A stretch of 64,000 nt of DNA, from contig NZ_JAJAEL010000006.1 of assembly GCF_020447205.1 (NCBI RefSeq), positions 62,001-126,000 of the forward strand, in the 5' to 3' direction. This document shows positions 35,437 through 44,604 of the stretch, in pieces (the stretch's first letter is position 1; every line of letters begins with the position of its first letter). Below the pieces are notes generated by a model. That model saw nothing but the letters and a program-made list of their open reading frames with translations, made no database searches and had not been told where the DNA came from. This stretch comes from Thalassolituus alkanivorans (GTDB taxonomy: Bacteria; Pseudomonadota; Gammaproteobacteria; Pseudomonadales; Oceanobacteraceae). Position numbers and translations under genes: made by a program.

Positions 35437-36053
35437 TAATTACACTGATTGACTATGGCATGGGTAATCATCTCTCAGTCAGAAATGCTCTGAAGAGGCT
35501 TGGCTATGACTCATCCGTTAGTCAGGATCCCGCTGTCATAAAAAGTTCCGATTTGATTATTTTGCCAGGAGTTGGTTCGTTCCGACGAGCTATGGAAAAC
35601 CTGAACCGCCTTGGTTTAAGCGAAGTAATCAGGCTCGCTGCAACAGAAAATGGCACTCCAACTCTGGGGATCTGCTTAGGAATGCAACTTCTTGGTTCTG
35701 AAAGCACGGAGGATGGAGTGTGTGAAGGACTCCGGCTTATCGAAAATAAAATTACCAAGCTTGATGGCAGTTCAGACATTCGCATTCCACACGTAGGGTT
35801 TAACAACGTGTACTGGGAAACGAATAATGACCTGACAGTTGATATCAACCAAAACAGTGACTTTTACTTTACACATAGCTACGCCATGAAAGACGATGAT
35901 AAGACTGCCGATTACATTTACTGTGATTATGGTATGCCATTTGTTGCAGGATTCAGAAAAGAAAATGTTTTTGGCGTTCAATTTCATCCGGAAAAGAGTC
36001 AAAAAAACGGATTGAAATTGCTGAAAAACTTCCTGGAGATTAAGCGTGCTTAA
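35433..36053 (+). CDS. hisH: HisH-like glutamine amidotransferase subunit
   Basis: Class I glutaminase that makes ammonia for the preceding amidotransferase. The product is 206 residues, starting MIITLIDYGMGN. The nucleophile is in TLGICLGMQLLG near residue 80 and the His/Glu pair in FGVQFHPEKSQ. The start overlaps the previous stop as ATGA, so the upstream frame to 35409 is not used. This copy is dedicated to sugar modification rather than histidine synthesis, judging from context. Confidence 0.87.
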   Translation: MIITLIDYGMGNHLSVRNALKRLGYDSSVSQDPAVIKSSDLIILPGVGSFRRAMENLNRLGLSEVIRLAATENGTPTLGICLGMQLLGSESTEDGVCEGLRLIENKITKLDGSSDIRIPHVGFNNVYWETNNDLTVDINQNSDFYFTHSYAMKDDDKTADYIYCDYGMPFVAGFRKENVFGVQFHPEKSQKNGLKLLKNFLEIKRA

Positions 36054-36813
36054 GAAGCGTCTTATTTTCACCCTGCTTTATAAAAACGGCAGCTTCCTGC
36101 TCAGCAGGAACTTCCGGCTGCAGAAGGTAGGAAATATTCAATGGCTATTCAAGAACTATCATTTTGAGACAATATCTGATGCCATTGATGAGCTTATCGT
36201 TCTTAACCTTGATGATGATGAAAATAAAATCCCCGAATTTCTCCAAATTCTGGAGGAAATAGTCGGGCACTGCATGATACCAGTAGCTGCTGGAGGACAG
36301 ATCAGAAACATGCAAACCGCCTCTGCACTTCTTGCTCATGGAGCAGATAAACTTGTCGTAAACACTGCTTGCTTCGAACAACCTGAGTTCATCAGGGAAT
36401 TGGTATCATGTTATGGCAGTCAATGTATAGTCGCCAGTATTGACTGGACTTATCAGGATCATCCACAAGTATTCAGTCATAGCGCGACTCAGGAGCAAGG
36501 ATTGTTGAACGATCATCTTCAACATCTGGCAAAACTTGAAGTTGGCGAAATCTACCTAAACGCTATACATCGTGATGGCACCGGACAGGGATATGATTTC
36601 GATGTGCTACACACAATCCCCGAAAACTGGAAAATCCCCATTATCTTCGCCGGAGGTGCCGGGCATAGCAGCCACCTGAGTCAGGCTCTTGAAAACCCTC
36701 TCATTGATGCTGCAGCAACAGCAAATCTCTTCAATTTCGTCGGAAAAGGTTTGGGAAACGCCAGAAATGAACTTCTTCGAAGCGGAGCACCATTAGCAAA
36801 ATTTAACAATTAA
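36046..36813 (+). CDS. hisF: HisF-like cyclase subunit paralogue
   Basis: A (beta/alpha)8 barrel that pairs with HisH and channels ammonia. The 255-residue product keeps VAAGGQIRNMQTA, GADKLVVNTACF, VASIDWTY (equivalent of the second catalytic Asp) and IIFAGGAGHSSH. The first-strand CLDV with catalytic Asp of true HisF is replaced by RLIFTLLYKNGSF, as in sugar-locus paralogues, so it is unlikely to replace histidine HisF. The GTG start after GGAG overlaps hisH. Last gene of the operon; no clear terminator is seen before the convergent flgL. Confidence 0.85.
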   Translation: MLKKRLIFTLLYKNGSFLLSRNFRLQKVGNIQWLFKNYHFETISDAIDELIVLNLDDDENKIPEFLQILEEIVGHCMIPVAAGGQIRNMQTASALLAHGADKLVVNTACFEQPEFIRELVSCYGSQCIVASIDWTYQDHPQVFSHSATQEQGLLNDHLQHLAKLEVGEIYLNAIHRDGTGQGYDFDVLHTIPENWKIPIIFAGGAGHSSHLSQALENPLIDAAATANLFNFVGKGLGNARNELLRSGAPLAKFNN

Positions 36814-36841
36814 GATATTCTTTCTCGCCTGTGGATGCCGA

Positions 36842-38080
36842 TTATAATTGATTAAATAATGATAACCTTGAGATAGTTGTATAGCTTTGCTGTGCCGCTT
36901 CCAGCAGAAAGCTCTGCAAAGACAGACGACTGACAGCCTCAGCAAAATCAACATCCGAAAGTTTTGATAACACTTCTTTATTCACCAGACCAACATCCGC
37001 TGACAAATTCCGGGTATTTTCAACCACATTGAGTCGGGCACCAACCTGACTGCGGATTTCCGATACCGATGCCTGAGCAAACGCCAGATTAGTAAGGGTA
37101 TCTTCAATCAGAATATCCAGCGTCTCTGAGTCCACTACATTATCTTCCAGAGTGTTCAGACCCTCTGTAAGACGGAAAATCGTGTCGGTTATGCTTTGTT
37201 TAGGTGAAGATTTTATCAACACCTCATCACCCGGTTCAGGGTCGCTGTTCAGAGTAATACTAATACCCGCAGCAACAATATCAGAGCCTGGGCTATAAGC
37301 CATGTTCTTCATACCTTCAACGACCCGATCATCGGAAGCACGACGAATGGTGTAATTAGGACCAGCGGGGGTAATAGCAGACTCTGGATTAAAAGTGATG
37401 ATCAGATCATCAGGGTAAAAATCCGCATACTTTTCTTCATCAATAACAAATCCGGGACTAATCCGCATGGTGCCTTTATTGAGTGGATTCAACTCAGCCG
37501 TGAAAGTGTTTTTAGCTGCCTCCACATCGACAAAAAGACTTTTGCCATTATCCCCGGTTGCGACATTGGTAGAAGCGCCAATAGTCAGAAAGCGTTGTCC
37601 TTCATCACCTTTGTAGTCATAGCGTCCACTGTCGTTTTTAACAAAAGGCGCATTGCCGCCTTTAAAACCAGCAAACACATATTCACCATTGGCATCACGG
37701 GTATTGAATAAATCGACCAGGCCTTCCTGAATCTGATAAACCTCAGCGGCAATCGCCTGACGGTCAGTCAGGGTCAGAGAGCCGCCACCAGCTTTAACCG
37801 TGAGTTCTTTCAGGCGGGTCAGGTTATCGGTAATAGACCCAAGGGTTGCATCTTCCAGTTTCAGGCGGTTATCGGCCGCTGTCATGTTGCGGTCATACTG
37901 ATCCCGCAATGCCTGGTCCTGCTGCAGTTGAAGAATTTTTGTAGCAGCAATAGGATCGTCGGCCGGTGTCAGTACGCGCCGGCCACTGGAAACCTGCTGC
38001 TGGGTTTTATTAACCGAAGACTGGTTATCCAGAATGCCATTAAGACCGGTATTAAAACTCTGCAATGTTGCTATACGCAT
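36842..38080 (-). CDS. flgL: Flagellar hook-filament junction protein FlgL
   Basis: Second junction protein (HAP3) between hook and filament. The 412 residues keep the flagellin-like ends: SFNTGLNGILDNQSSVNKTQ and SSGRRVLTPADDPIAATKIL at the N-terminus, and LSDVDFAEAVSRLSLQSFLL at the C-terminus. The length is normal, unlike FlgK, FlgE, FliD and FliC here. It follows flgK by 21 bases in the flgJKL unit. Confidence 0.95.
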   Translation of the reverse strand: MRIATLQSFNTGLNGILDNQSSVNKTQQQVSSGRRVLTPADDPIAATKILQLQQDQALRDQYDRNMTAADNRLKLEDATLGSITDNLTRLKELTVKAGGGSLTLTDRQAIAAEVYQIQEGLVDLFNTRDANGEYVFAGFKGGNAPFVKNDSGRYDYKGDEGQRFLTIGASTNVATGDNGKSLFVDVEAAKNTFTAELNPLNKGTMRISPGFVIDEEKYADFYPDDLIITFNPESAITPAGPNYTIRRASDDRVVEGMKNMAYSPGSDIVAAGISITLNSDPEPGDEVLIKSSPKQSITDTIFRLTEGLNTLEDNVVDSETLDILIEDTLTNLAFAQASVSEIRSQVGARLNVVENTRNLSADVGLVNKEVLSKLSDVDFAEAVSRLSLQSFLLEAAQQSYTTISRLSLFNQL

Positions 38081-38101
38081 CAGTAATCTCCTGCCAAAGC
38101 C

Positions 38102-41083
38102 TTAACGGAAGGTCGAAATCAAGGTATCAAAAATACTGCGTGCAACCTGAATTACCTGAGCACTGGCGTTATAGGCCAGTTCATATTTAATCAAGGCTGC
38201 CGCTTCCTCATCGAGGTTAACGCCAGACAGGCTGGTTACTGCACCTTCAGAATTCCGTAACAATACCTCGCTGGAATCACGGTTAATCTGAGCGCGGCTG
38301 GTTACAGAGCCAATTTCTTCGACCAACCGGGAGTAGGATTCCGAATAACTGGTATTTCCGGCCACCGTGTCTTCATTCTGCAGTGCCGCCAGAGCCACAC
38401 CATTACGGCTGTCTGAAGTACCATCGGTATTAAATCCAACGGTGAATTCGTCACCTCTTTGTGCCAGACCACTGATTTCAACATCAAAACCAAAGTGTAC
38501 TGGTTCGCCCACCGGATTCTCGGCGAACAAATTATTACCCGGTGGTTCGATATCCAGACTGTAACCGGGATCGGCAATCACTTTGATCTGTCCGCCCATG
38601 GATATCTTGGATGAGCCATGCACACCGGTGGCATTCATCGGCAGACGCGGCTGAAAACTGATGGTGCCACGCTCATCAATATCCACATCCAGATTGCCGG
38701 AAAAAGTAAAACCAGAATTTTCCAGCTGGGTACGGATAGCATCGACAACCTCGGCTCCCGTTGCATAGGTATCATTCAGCTCGATATTAAAGGTGCCCTG
38801 TCCCGGTACATCAAATTCGTAGGTGTAAGGACCACCCTCACTGAAGTCATAGCCATCGTACTCAGTCAGTGGCGTAAATGGCGCTTCGCCGGTTTCACGC
38901 AGAATAATGTCCTGACCATTACTGACGTTGAATCCGTCGCCATTGTCACCGGATATCTCCAGATTAATATCGTCACCATTCAGTGCGGTGATCACGACTC
39001 TGCTGCCATCACTGCGCGCAACGATCCCCAAATCCTGCAGATCACGATTGCTGTTAATGCGATCGGCAATAAAATCCGGCGTTACCGGGTCGGGTACTTC
39101 TTCCGGGTAATTGGCATCGTATTTCGTCTGATTCGGGCCAAGGGTATCGGTCAGAACAATTCCGTTCAGGCTGAACGTCATAGGCTGAAAAGGATTCGCA
39201 TCGCTGCTGAAATCACTCAGCTCAACCGTTGTCCGTGCCAGGGCTTCAATACCCTCACGCTTGCTCAATTGCTCTGCAATTTCTTTTGCCGAGGCATTTG
39301 CCTTGGTAATTAATGTCGGCTGTGTCGTCACCTTGCCACTGACCGGGTCGGTATGGCTGATGACAATGCGTTCCGGGAAAAAGCCATTCTTCGGTGTCAC
39401 ATTAGTGGCCGGTGGTGGCGCCTGATAGGTTGTATTAACCGGCAGATAACCACCAAAGCTGGTAAAGGCTGTTTTGCCTTCATCAGCTGGCAGAATCGAA
39501 TTACTGATACCCGGCACGTAAGTCTGATTCATCAGCGGCGGAAACAGCGGAATAGGCTTCCCCGGATCGGTGTTATCCAGCACATCGTAAGTGGTTGGCG
39601 AAGTGAAGCGGATCAACAGCGGTGGTGTCAGCTCACCTTCACGGGAAAAATAAGGCGTATTAATGTCATAAACACCACCCTGAGATATCGCTGCATTTCC
39701 CTGATTACCAATAGCGGAATCGGTCACAATCGGAGAAGCAACGGCAACCTGCTCAGGACGGGTGATATTAACCTGAACCTTAGTCGACTCATTGCGCGTC
39801 GGCATAATGCGGAAATCATCGCCCGCCTGAAAGCTTCCGGCTTCAAAGCGGATTTCAAAACCATCAACCTCTACCGAGTCCGGAAAACTACCGCTCAATG
39901 CTCCACTGCTGACGATTTTATCGTCGTCCAGGCGTTTAATACGGTAGGTGTAATCATCCGGACCGGGAAATTCTACCTGATACTCACTGGTGGTTAACGC
40001 TCCGGCATCTTTAATATGAACACTCAACAAGCGGTCATTCGGGCGGGCATTCTGGCTGTCGCCCAGTACACGGTTATAGGCTTTTTCCGGTGCGTTAATA
40101 TCGGTAAAAAAGTTTTCGCCCATTTTACCGTCAAAATCAATACCCAGCTTATGTTGCTCATTAAAGGTTTGATTAATCACCAGCGCTAAGCGACCTAACC
40201 CATTTAATACCGGATCCAGAACTTCTTCACGAAATTGCAATGTACCGCCCAGCTGACCACCCGTAATTTCGTTAGTTACGTTCTGAATCACATCACCTTT
40301 GCGGAAATACAGATCGGAACGGGATGGATCAGAGCCACCGGCATCGGCAAATACTTCGTTGTAGTCATTACCAATAACCAATGCCTGGCCATTGCCGATA
40401 AAAACGTTCCAGACCGAATCGTCTTGTTCTACAACATTTACTTTTACCAGCTCGGAAAGGTCTTTCACTAATTTATCACGGGCATCCAGTAAATCGCTGG
40501 GTTCGATACCATTGGCCGATGCGGTGGCAAACTGAATCTGCTCATTCAGCTCAGCGATGCCTTCTGCAATGGTGGTAATCTGCCCGGCCATGACATCCAT
40601 CTGGCCATTAATAATATCGTTCTGTGCGTACAGGCGGTCACTGATCGAGGTAAAACGATCAACCAGACCATTACTTTCTGAAATTAATACTGCCCGTGCC
40701 GGCAATGAAGCCGGATCATCCACCACGGCCTGCAGGGATGAAAACATACGCTCAAGACCCGGCTGCACACCAGTGCCGGAATCGGCCAGTAAACTGTCAA
40801 TCTGTTCTGCGTTTAAAGCCAGCGTATCGAAGCCATTAAAGGTTGAGGTATCACGCCAGAGTTGTTCAGTCAGAAACTGATCATAAACACGATTAACGGT
40901 ATCAACATTAACGCCTGAACCTACCCAGACACCGCCTTTATTCTGCGGACTGACTGCACTCTGGCCAATCACCTGACGGCTGTAACCCTCTGTGCCGGCA
41001 TTGGTAATATTCTGGCCGGTAATGGTTAATGCCGTCTGGCTTGCGCGCAGGCCGGAAATACCAATTTCAAGAATACTAGCCAT
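38102..41083 (-). CDS. flgK: Flagellar hook-associated protein FlgK, enlarged
   Basis: First junction protein (HAP1). It has 993 residues; 450-680 is usual. The N-terminus (ILEIGISGLRASQTALTITG, GQNITNAGTEGYSRQVIG) and C-terminus (SLSGVNLDEEAAALIKYELA, AQVIQVARSIFDTLISTF) are standard. The excess lies in the middle, roughly residues 340-900, and includes strand-rich modules such as YTYRIKRLDDDKIVSSG, YTYEFDVPGQGTFNIELNDTY and GSRVVITALNGDDINLEISG. Plus-strand frames opposite it are shadows. The start overlaps the end of flgJ by 8 bases. Confidence 0.95.
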   Translation of the reverse strand: MASILEIGISGLRASQTALTITGQNITNAGTEGYSRQVIGQSAVSPQNKGGVWVGSGVNVDTVNRVYDQFLTEQLWRDTSTFNGFDTLALNAEQIDSLLADSGTGVQPGLERMFSSLQAVVDDPASLPARAVLISESNGLVDRFTSISDRLYAQNDIINGQMDVMAGQITTIAEGIAELNEQIQFATASANGIEPSDLLDARDKLVKDLSELVKVNVVEQDDSVWNVFIGNGQALVIGNDYNEVFADAGGSDPSRSDLYFRKGDVIQNVTNEITGGQLGGTLQFREEVLDPVLNGLGRLALVINQTFNEQHKLGIDFDGKMGENFFTDINAPEKAYNRVLGDSQNARPNDRLLSVHIKDAGALTTSEYQVEFPGPDDYTYRIKRLDDDKIVSSGALSGSFPDSVEVDGFEIRFEAGSFQAGDDFRIMPTRNESTKVQVNITRPEQVAVASPIVTDSAIGNQGNAAISQGGVYDINTPYFSREGELTPPLLIRFTSPTTYDVLDNTDPGKPIPLFPPLMNQTYVPGISNSILPADEGKTAFTSFGGYLPVNTTYQAPPPATNVTPKNGFFPERIVISHTDPVSGKVTTQPTLITKANASAKEIAEQLSKREGIEALARTTVELSDFSSDANPFQPMTFSLNGIVLTDTLGPNQTKYDANYPEEVPDPVTPDFIADRINSNRDLQDLGIVARSDGSRVVITALNGDDINLEISGDNGDGFNVSNGQDIILRETGEAPFTPLTEYDGYDFSEGGPYTYEFDVPGQGTFNIELNDTYATGAEVVDAIRTQLENSGFTFSGNLDVDIDERGTISFQPRLPMNATGVHGSSKISMGGQIKVIADPGYSLDIEPPGNNLFAENPVGEPVHFGFDVEISGLAQRGDEFTVGFNTDGTSDSRNGVALAALQNEDTVAGNTSYSESYSRLVEEIGSVTSRAQINRDSSEVLLRNSEGAVTSLSGVNLDEEAAALIKYELAYNASAQVIQVARSIFDTLISTFR

Positions 41084-42158
41084 CGTTGCGATCTCCGGTC
41101 AGCGGCGCTGACGAACGCAGTTGCTCCAGTGCAGAATTCAGGGTTGTACTTTGTGAAATACGCTGAATTTTTGCTCCATATTGTGGATCGGTGGCATAGC
41201 CGGCCTGCTGCAGGGCATAACCATAGTGTCCGGCGCCCAGATTCTGACCAATGGCCTGCTGATAACGCTCGGCGCCCTGCAGGAAGTCGGCATAGTCGCG
41301 CACACCTTCTTCCATCGACGAGTAAGAGCGGAACGGCGCCCGTTCCTTTACTGCCAGACCGTCGCGGTATTCGTGGGTAACCACGTCGACCCGCTCACCC
41401 TGCCAGCGGCTGTCGGCTTTAATACCAAAAAAATTAAAACTGTTACGGCCCTGATCATCGCTGATCATATATTTTCCCCAGCCCGTTTCGAGCGCAGCCT
41501 GGGCAACGATGGCTTTTGGTTCGACCCCCAACTCAGCGCCGACTTTTTCTGCCAGCGGATAAAGAGCGGCAACGAACTCTGCCGGAGTGGCAAACTGTTG
41601 CCCTTTATTACCGCTGCCGCTGGCTGCTACAAGCGGTGTTGTATCCGCAGCAACAGAATGTTCACTGGCTGTGACCGCTGCCTGAGGCCGAGGACGAAGC
41701 TGATGCAGTTCAGCATCAACGGCATCCATCGTCGCATTGAGGGCAGTAACATGAGAGGGAGAAACCATCGGTAACGGCGAACGTGCCCGACGGTCAAATA
41801 ACTTGCCCTGATCCAGCTCTTGGGCGTCATTTTTGTTGTCACCGTAATTGGACATCAGCTGACGATAGATAACCTGAGAAAGCCCCATGCCCTGCTGACC
41901 GGAGAGCGACAGTGCCATCTGATCGTCATACATTTTTCGGTAGAAATCGGTTTCCGGAGAATTGAACATCGAGTCTTCTTCGAACACCTTGTTGGCGTCA
42001 CGCATGGACGACATCATCATGTTCAGAAACATCGATTCAAACTGCTTGGCAACTTCCATCAGTGCGGCGTTTTTATCGTCTTTTCCCAACGAACGAATAC
42101 CCTGCAGGGCATTCAGGTCGGTATAAATCTGGGCGCTCTGTGGTTGTGTCTGGATCAT
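41076..42158 (-). CDS. flgJ: Flagellar rod-cap protein and peptidoglycan hydrolase FlgJ
   Basis: Caps the growing rod and opens the peptidoglycan. The 360 residues contain the N-terminal rod-binding domain (KQFESMFLNMMMSSMRDANK, LSGQQGMGLSQVIYRQLM) and, from about 190, the glucosaminidase domain with the catalytic Glu in AIVAQAALETGWGKYM and FNFFGIKADSRWQG. An AAAGGAG ribosome site precedes the ATG. A sigma54-type promoter lies 25 bases upstream, so flgJKL is a separate unit from flgFGHI. Confidence 0.96.
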   Translation of the reverse strand: MIQTQPQSAQIYTDLNALQGIRSLGKDDKNAALMEVAKQFESMFLNMMMSSMRDANKVFEEDSMFNSPETDFYRKMYDDQMALSLSGQQGMGLSQVIYRQLMSNYGDNKNDAQELDQGKLFDRRARSPLPMVSPSHVTALNATMDAVDAELHQLRPRPQAAVTASEHSVAADTTPLVAASGSGNKGQQFATPAEFVAALYPLAEKVGAELGVEPKAIVAQAALETGWGKYMISDDQGRNSFNFFGIKADSRWQGERVDVVTHEYRDGLAVKERAPFRSYSSMEEGVRDYADFLQGAERYQQAIGQNLGAGHYGYALQQAGYATDPQYGAKIQRISQSTTLNSALEQLRSSAPLTGDRNDG

Positions 42159-42182
42159 AGCAATCTCCTTTGTTAGGGAAAC

Positions 42183-42198
42183 TGCAAGATGTTTGCCA
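42183..42198 (-). promoter_or_regulatory. Sigma54-type promoter for flgJKL
   Basis: The minus strand reads TGGCAAACATCTTGCA, two changes from the consensus in the -24 box and a perfect TTGCA -12, with GG-N10-GC. It is downstream of a terminator and 25 bases from the flgJ ATG, which leaves a short leader. Confidence 0.78.
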
Positions 42199-42232
42199 AT
42201 TGACTGATTAAGCGAGTGTAAAGAGAGAAGAA

Positions 42233-42258
42233 AAAATCCGGACCAAAGTCCGGATTTT
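42233..42258 (-). terminator. Intrinsic terminator before flgJ
   Basis: An 11-bp stem AAAATCCGGAC with a 4-base loop is followed by TTC on the minus strand after ATTTT, a good U tract. It should end the flgFGHI transcript. Confidence 0.85.
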
Positions 42259-42333
42259 GAGTTTGAATAACATCAGCATCTGAGCCATTTCTGCCAGTAA
42301 AGTCTGATGGGCTGAACAGGCATTGCCTCAGTG

Positions 42334-42487
42334 TGACAATTGTTCGTATTAAGAAGTTTTTTTCTTTTTCTCGTTCCCATGCTCCGCATGGGAATGCAAC
42401 GGTGTCAGCAAAGACTACCACGCAGAGCGTGGGAGCCAGATGTACGCTTTCAATGCGGCAACTGTTCGTATTGGGAAAGCTTTTTCT
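42334..42487. repeat. Palindromic intergenic repeat flanked by an imperfect direct repeat
   Basis: Two short palindromes, TTCCCATGCTCCGCATGGGAA (split here as TTCCCATGC-TCC-GCATGGGAA, 42374-42394) and CCACGC-AGA-GCGTGG (42418-42432), form a unit like the REP-type repeats common in gammaproteobacterial genomes. It is bounded by direct repeats at 42334-42366 and 42455-42487 that agree at 25 of 33 positions and share CTTGTTCGTATT-like cores (TGTTCGTATT). The right copy is the 3' end of the neighbouring gene. Confidence 0.7.
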
Positions 42488-42749
42488 TGCCGCTCTGACG
42501 GCTGGCGATACTTTTCTGCTCCTGCTGCAAATCGGCCAGCAACTGCTGTTCTTCCTGCAGCAAACCTTCCAGAAACTCCTGCTGCTCATTGGTCATATCA
42601 ATCAGCTCACTGATCTGGGCAAACCACTGCTGCAGTAATTCGTTGCGCCGCTGAATCCGTTCATCGACACCCTCACGAACCCCCTGACGAATCAGCGAGC
42701 GGAGTTCCAGGGACAGGTTTTTTACCTGTTCAAACAATTCAGCACTCAT
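42450..42749 (-). CDS. Small coiled-coil protein in the flagellar operon, unknown
   Basis: The 99-residue product starting MSAELFEQVKNLSLELR is almost wholly helical and rich in Gln, Glu and Leu (QEFLEGLLQEEQQLLADLQQ), ending in a basic KSIASRQSGKKKLSQYEQ. It lies 28 bases after flgI and before the terminator, so it belongs to the flgFGHI transcript. Size and character resemble export chaperones such as FliT or FlgN, but no family motif is certain. The frame is open to 42788, overlapping flgI; ATG 42749 is taken as start without a strong ribosome site. Its 3' end has a decayed copy 120 bases downstream. Confidence 0.65.
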   Translation of the reverse strand: MSAELFEQVKNLSLELRSLIRQGVREGVDERIQRRNELLQQWFAQISELIDMTNEQQEFLEGLLQEEQQLLADLQQEQKSIASRQSGKKKLSQYEQLPH

Positions 42750-42777
42750 ATTCGTGTTCTCTTTATGTTTATTCGTA

Positions 42778-43875
42778 TCAGATAACAATCAATTCAGCCT
42801 TTAACGCACCGGCCTGCTTCATTGCTTCAAGAATAGCCATTAAATCACCGGGCGCAGCCCCTACTTCGTTAACCGCTTTAACAATACTGTCGAGGGATAC
42901 GCCAGGACCAAATTTAAACATGCGGTTATCGCCGCCGTTATCGATATTAATATTGGTCTGCGGTACGACGACGGTTTCTCCATCGGCGAGGGCATTGGGC
43001 TGGGAAACCTGAAAATCTTCGGTAATGGTTACCACCAGGCTGCCGTGGGTAACAGCTACCGGCTCAATCATCACATTCTGCCCGATCACAATAGTACCGG
43101 TGCGGGAATTAATAATGACCTTGGCCCGTTCTTTACCGGTTTCAATTTCCAGATTTTCAATAATGGATAAATAACTGACACGCTGACTGGTATCACGCGG
43201 TGCACTGACGCGGATCGACGTTGCATCCAGCGCTTCAGCGGTTCCCGGTCCGAGTAAGGTATTGATGCGCTCAACCATCGCACGGGCCGTGGTAAAGTCC
43301 GGCTGGTCGAGGTTAAAAATCAGGCTGTCACCACGGGAAAAATTGCTGGGCACGGTTTGCTCCACAGAAGCACCGTTAGGAATACGGCCGACACTGGGTA
43401 CATTCACGGTAATTTTTGAACCATCATTACCTTCAGCGCCAAAACCACCAACCACCAGATTACCCTGGGCAACCGCGTAAATATTTCCGTCGGCACCTTT
43501 GAGCGGAGTAAACATCAGCGCGCCACCACGCAGGCTTTTGGCATTACCCAATGAGGCAACGGTGACATCCACCCGTTGTCCGGGCTTGGCAAAGGCCGGT
43601 AATTCTGCAGTAACCGATACCGCCGCCACATTTTTTAATTTCGGATCGACACCGGCCGGCAGGGTAATGCCGAATTCGGCCATCATGTTGCGGAAAGTCT
43701 GAGTGGTGAACGGTGCTTTATCACCGGTACCATCCAGCCCCACCACCAGACCATACCCCACCAGCTGGTTGGTACGCACACCGGAAATACTGGTGATGTC
43801 TTTAATCCGTTCAGCCTGTACGGCCGGTGCCAGAAAAACCGACACCACAAACAGACAACTCAGAAAACGTAACAT
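42778..43875 (-). CDS. flgI: Flagellar P-ring protein FlgI
   Basis: Periplasmic P-ring subunit of the basal body. From ATG 43875 (GAGGAG ribosome site) it has 365 residues with a signal peptide ([17 protein letters not shown]). Family motifs are [33 protein letters not shown] and the C-terminal [21 protein letters not shown] longer frame to 43908 would overlap flgH and is not used. Operon flgF-flgG-flgH-flgI. Confidence 0.97.
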   Translation of the reverse strand: MLRFLSCLFVVSVFLAPAVQAERIKDITSISGVRTNQLVGYGLVVGLDGTGDKAPFTTQTFRNMMAEFGITLPAGVDPKLKNVAAVSVTAELPAFAKPGQRVDVTVASLGNAKSLRGGALMFTPLKGADGNIYAVAQGNLVVGGFGAEGNDGSKITVNVPSVGRIPNGASVEQTVPSNFSRGDSLIFNLDQPDFTTARAMVERINTLLGPGTAEALDATSIRVSAPRDTSQRVSYLSIIENLEIETGKERAKVIINSRTGTIVIGQNVMIEPVAVTHGSLVVTITEDFQVSQPNALADGETVVVPQTNINIDNGGDNRMFKFGPGVSLDSIVKAVNEVGAAPGDLMAILEAMKQAGALKAELIVI

Positions 43876-43895
43876 GGTTTTTCTCCTCGGCCGGC

Positions 43896-44594
43896 TTACA
43901 GTGGCCACCAGGGCGAATTAAGAATACGGTCAAACCAACCCTGCTTGGTCGCATTATTCAGATTACCGCGACCACCGAAGGAAATACGGGCATCGGCCAC
44001 TTTACTTGATGAAACTGTATTGTCCGGCGTTATATCCTGCGGGCGGATCAGACCACTGATGCGGATATATTCCTCCCCTTCACTCAGGGTCAGCCATTTT
44101 TCACCGCGGATACGTAAAATACCGTTAGGCATAATTTCCGCGACCGATACCGATATCTGGCCACTCAGACTGTTAGAGCGATCAGCTTCGCCCTTGCCGT
44201 TAAATTTACGGTCAGCCGAGGTATCGGAATCCAGACCCAGATTTTTCCAGCCTGGCACCGTCCCCATCACACTGTTAGGCACAATACTGTTGCTGGAGGT
44301 TTTATCCGACTTGGTTTGCGCCGATTTTGATGACTGATACTGCTCATCAAAAATCACCGTAATAATATCGCCGACACGACGTGCCTGCTGATCGGTGTAC
44401 AAACCAAAACTGTAGCGTGCCTGAAATAAAGAACCATTGGCCATTGGTGGTGGCTGCAGGCTTTCGGCGGATACCGGCGCGTAATCCGGATCATCCGGAT
44501 AAACCTCAGGCTCCAAAGGCACTGAAGTACAGGCCTGCAATGTTATAAGCATCAGCGCGGCCAGAGATAAACGGGATGAAAACAGCGTATTCAT
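43896..44594 (-). CDS. flgH: Flagellar L-ring lipoprotein FlgH
   Basis: Outer-membrane L-ring subunit. The 232 residues begin with a lipoprotein signal, LITLQAC, with the lipidated Cys near residue 22. Family stretches are [34 protein letters not shown] and [17 protein letters not shown]. It ends in WWPL. It follows flgG by 10 bases and precedes flgI by 20. Confidence 0.97.
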   Translation of the reverse strand: MNTLFSSRLSLAALMLITLQACTSVPLEPEVYPDDPDYAPVSAESLQPPPMANGSLFQARYSFGLYTDQQARRVGDIITVIFDEQYQSSKSAQTKSDKTSSNSIVPNSVMGTVPGWKNLGLDSDTSADRKFNGKGEADRSNSLSGQISVSVAEIMPNGILRIRGEKWLTLSEGEEYIRISGLIRPQDITPDNTVSSSKVADARISFGGRGNLNNATKQGWFDRILNSPWWPL

Positions 44595-44604
44595 AACAAC
44601 CTCC

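Noticed and set aside
38618-39997. Two long plus-strand frames (231 and 214 codons) opposite flgK
   Set aside because: They are shadows of flgK: no ribosome sites, no domains, and the minus strand is a clear flagellar gene.
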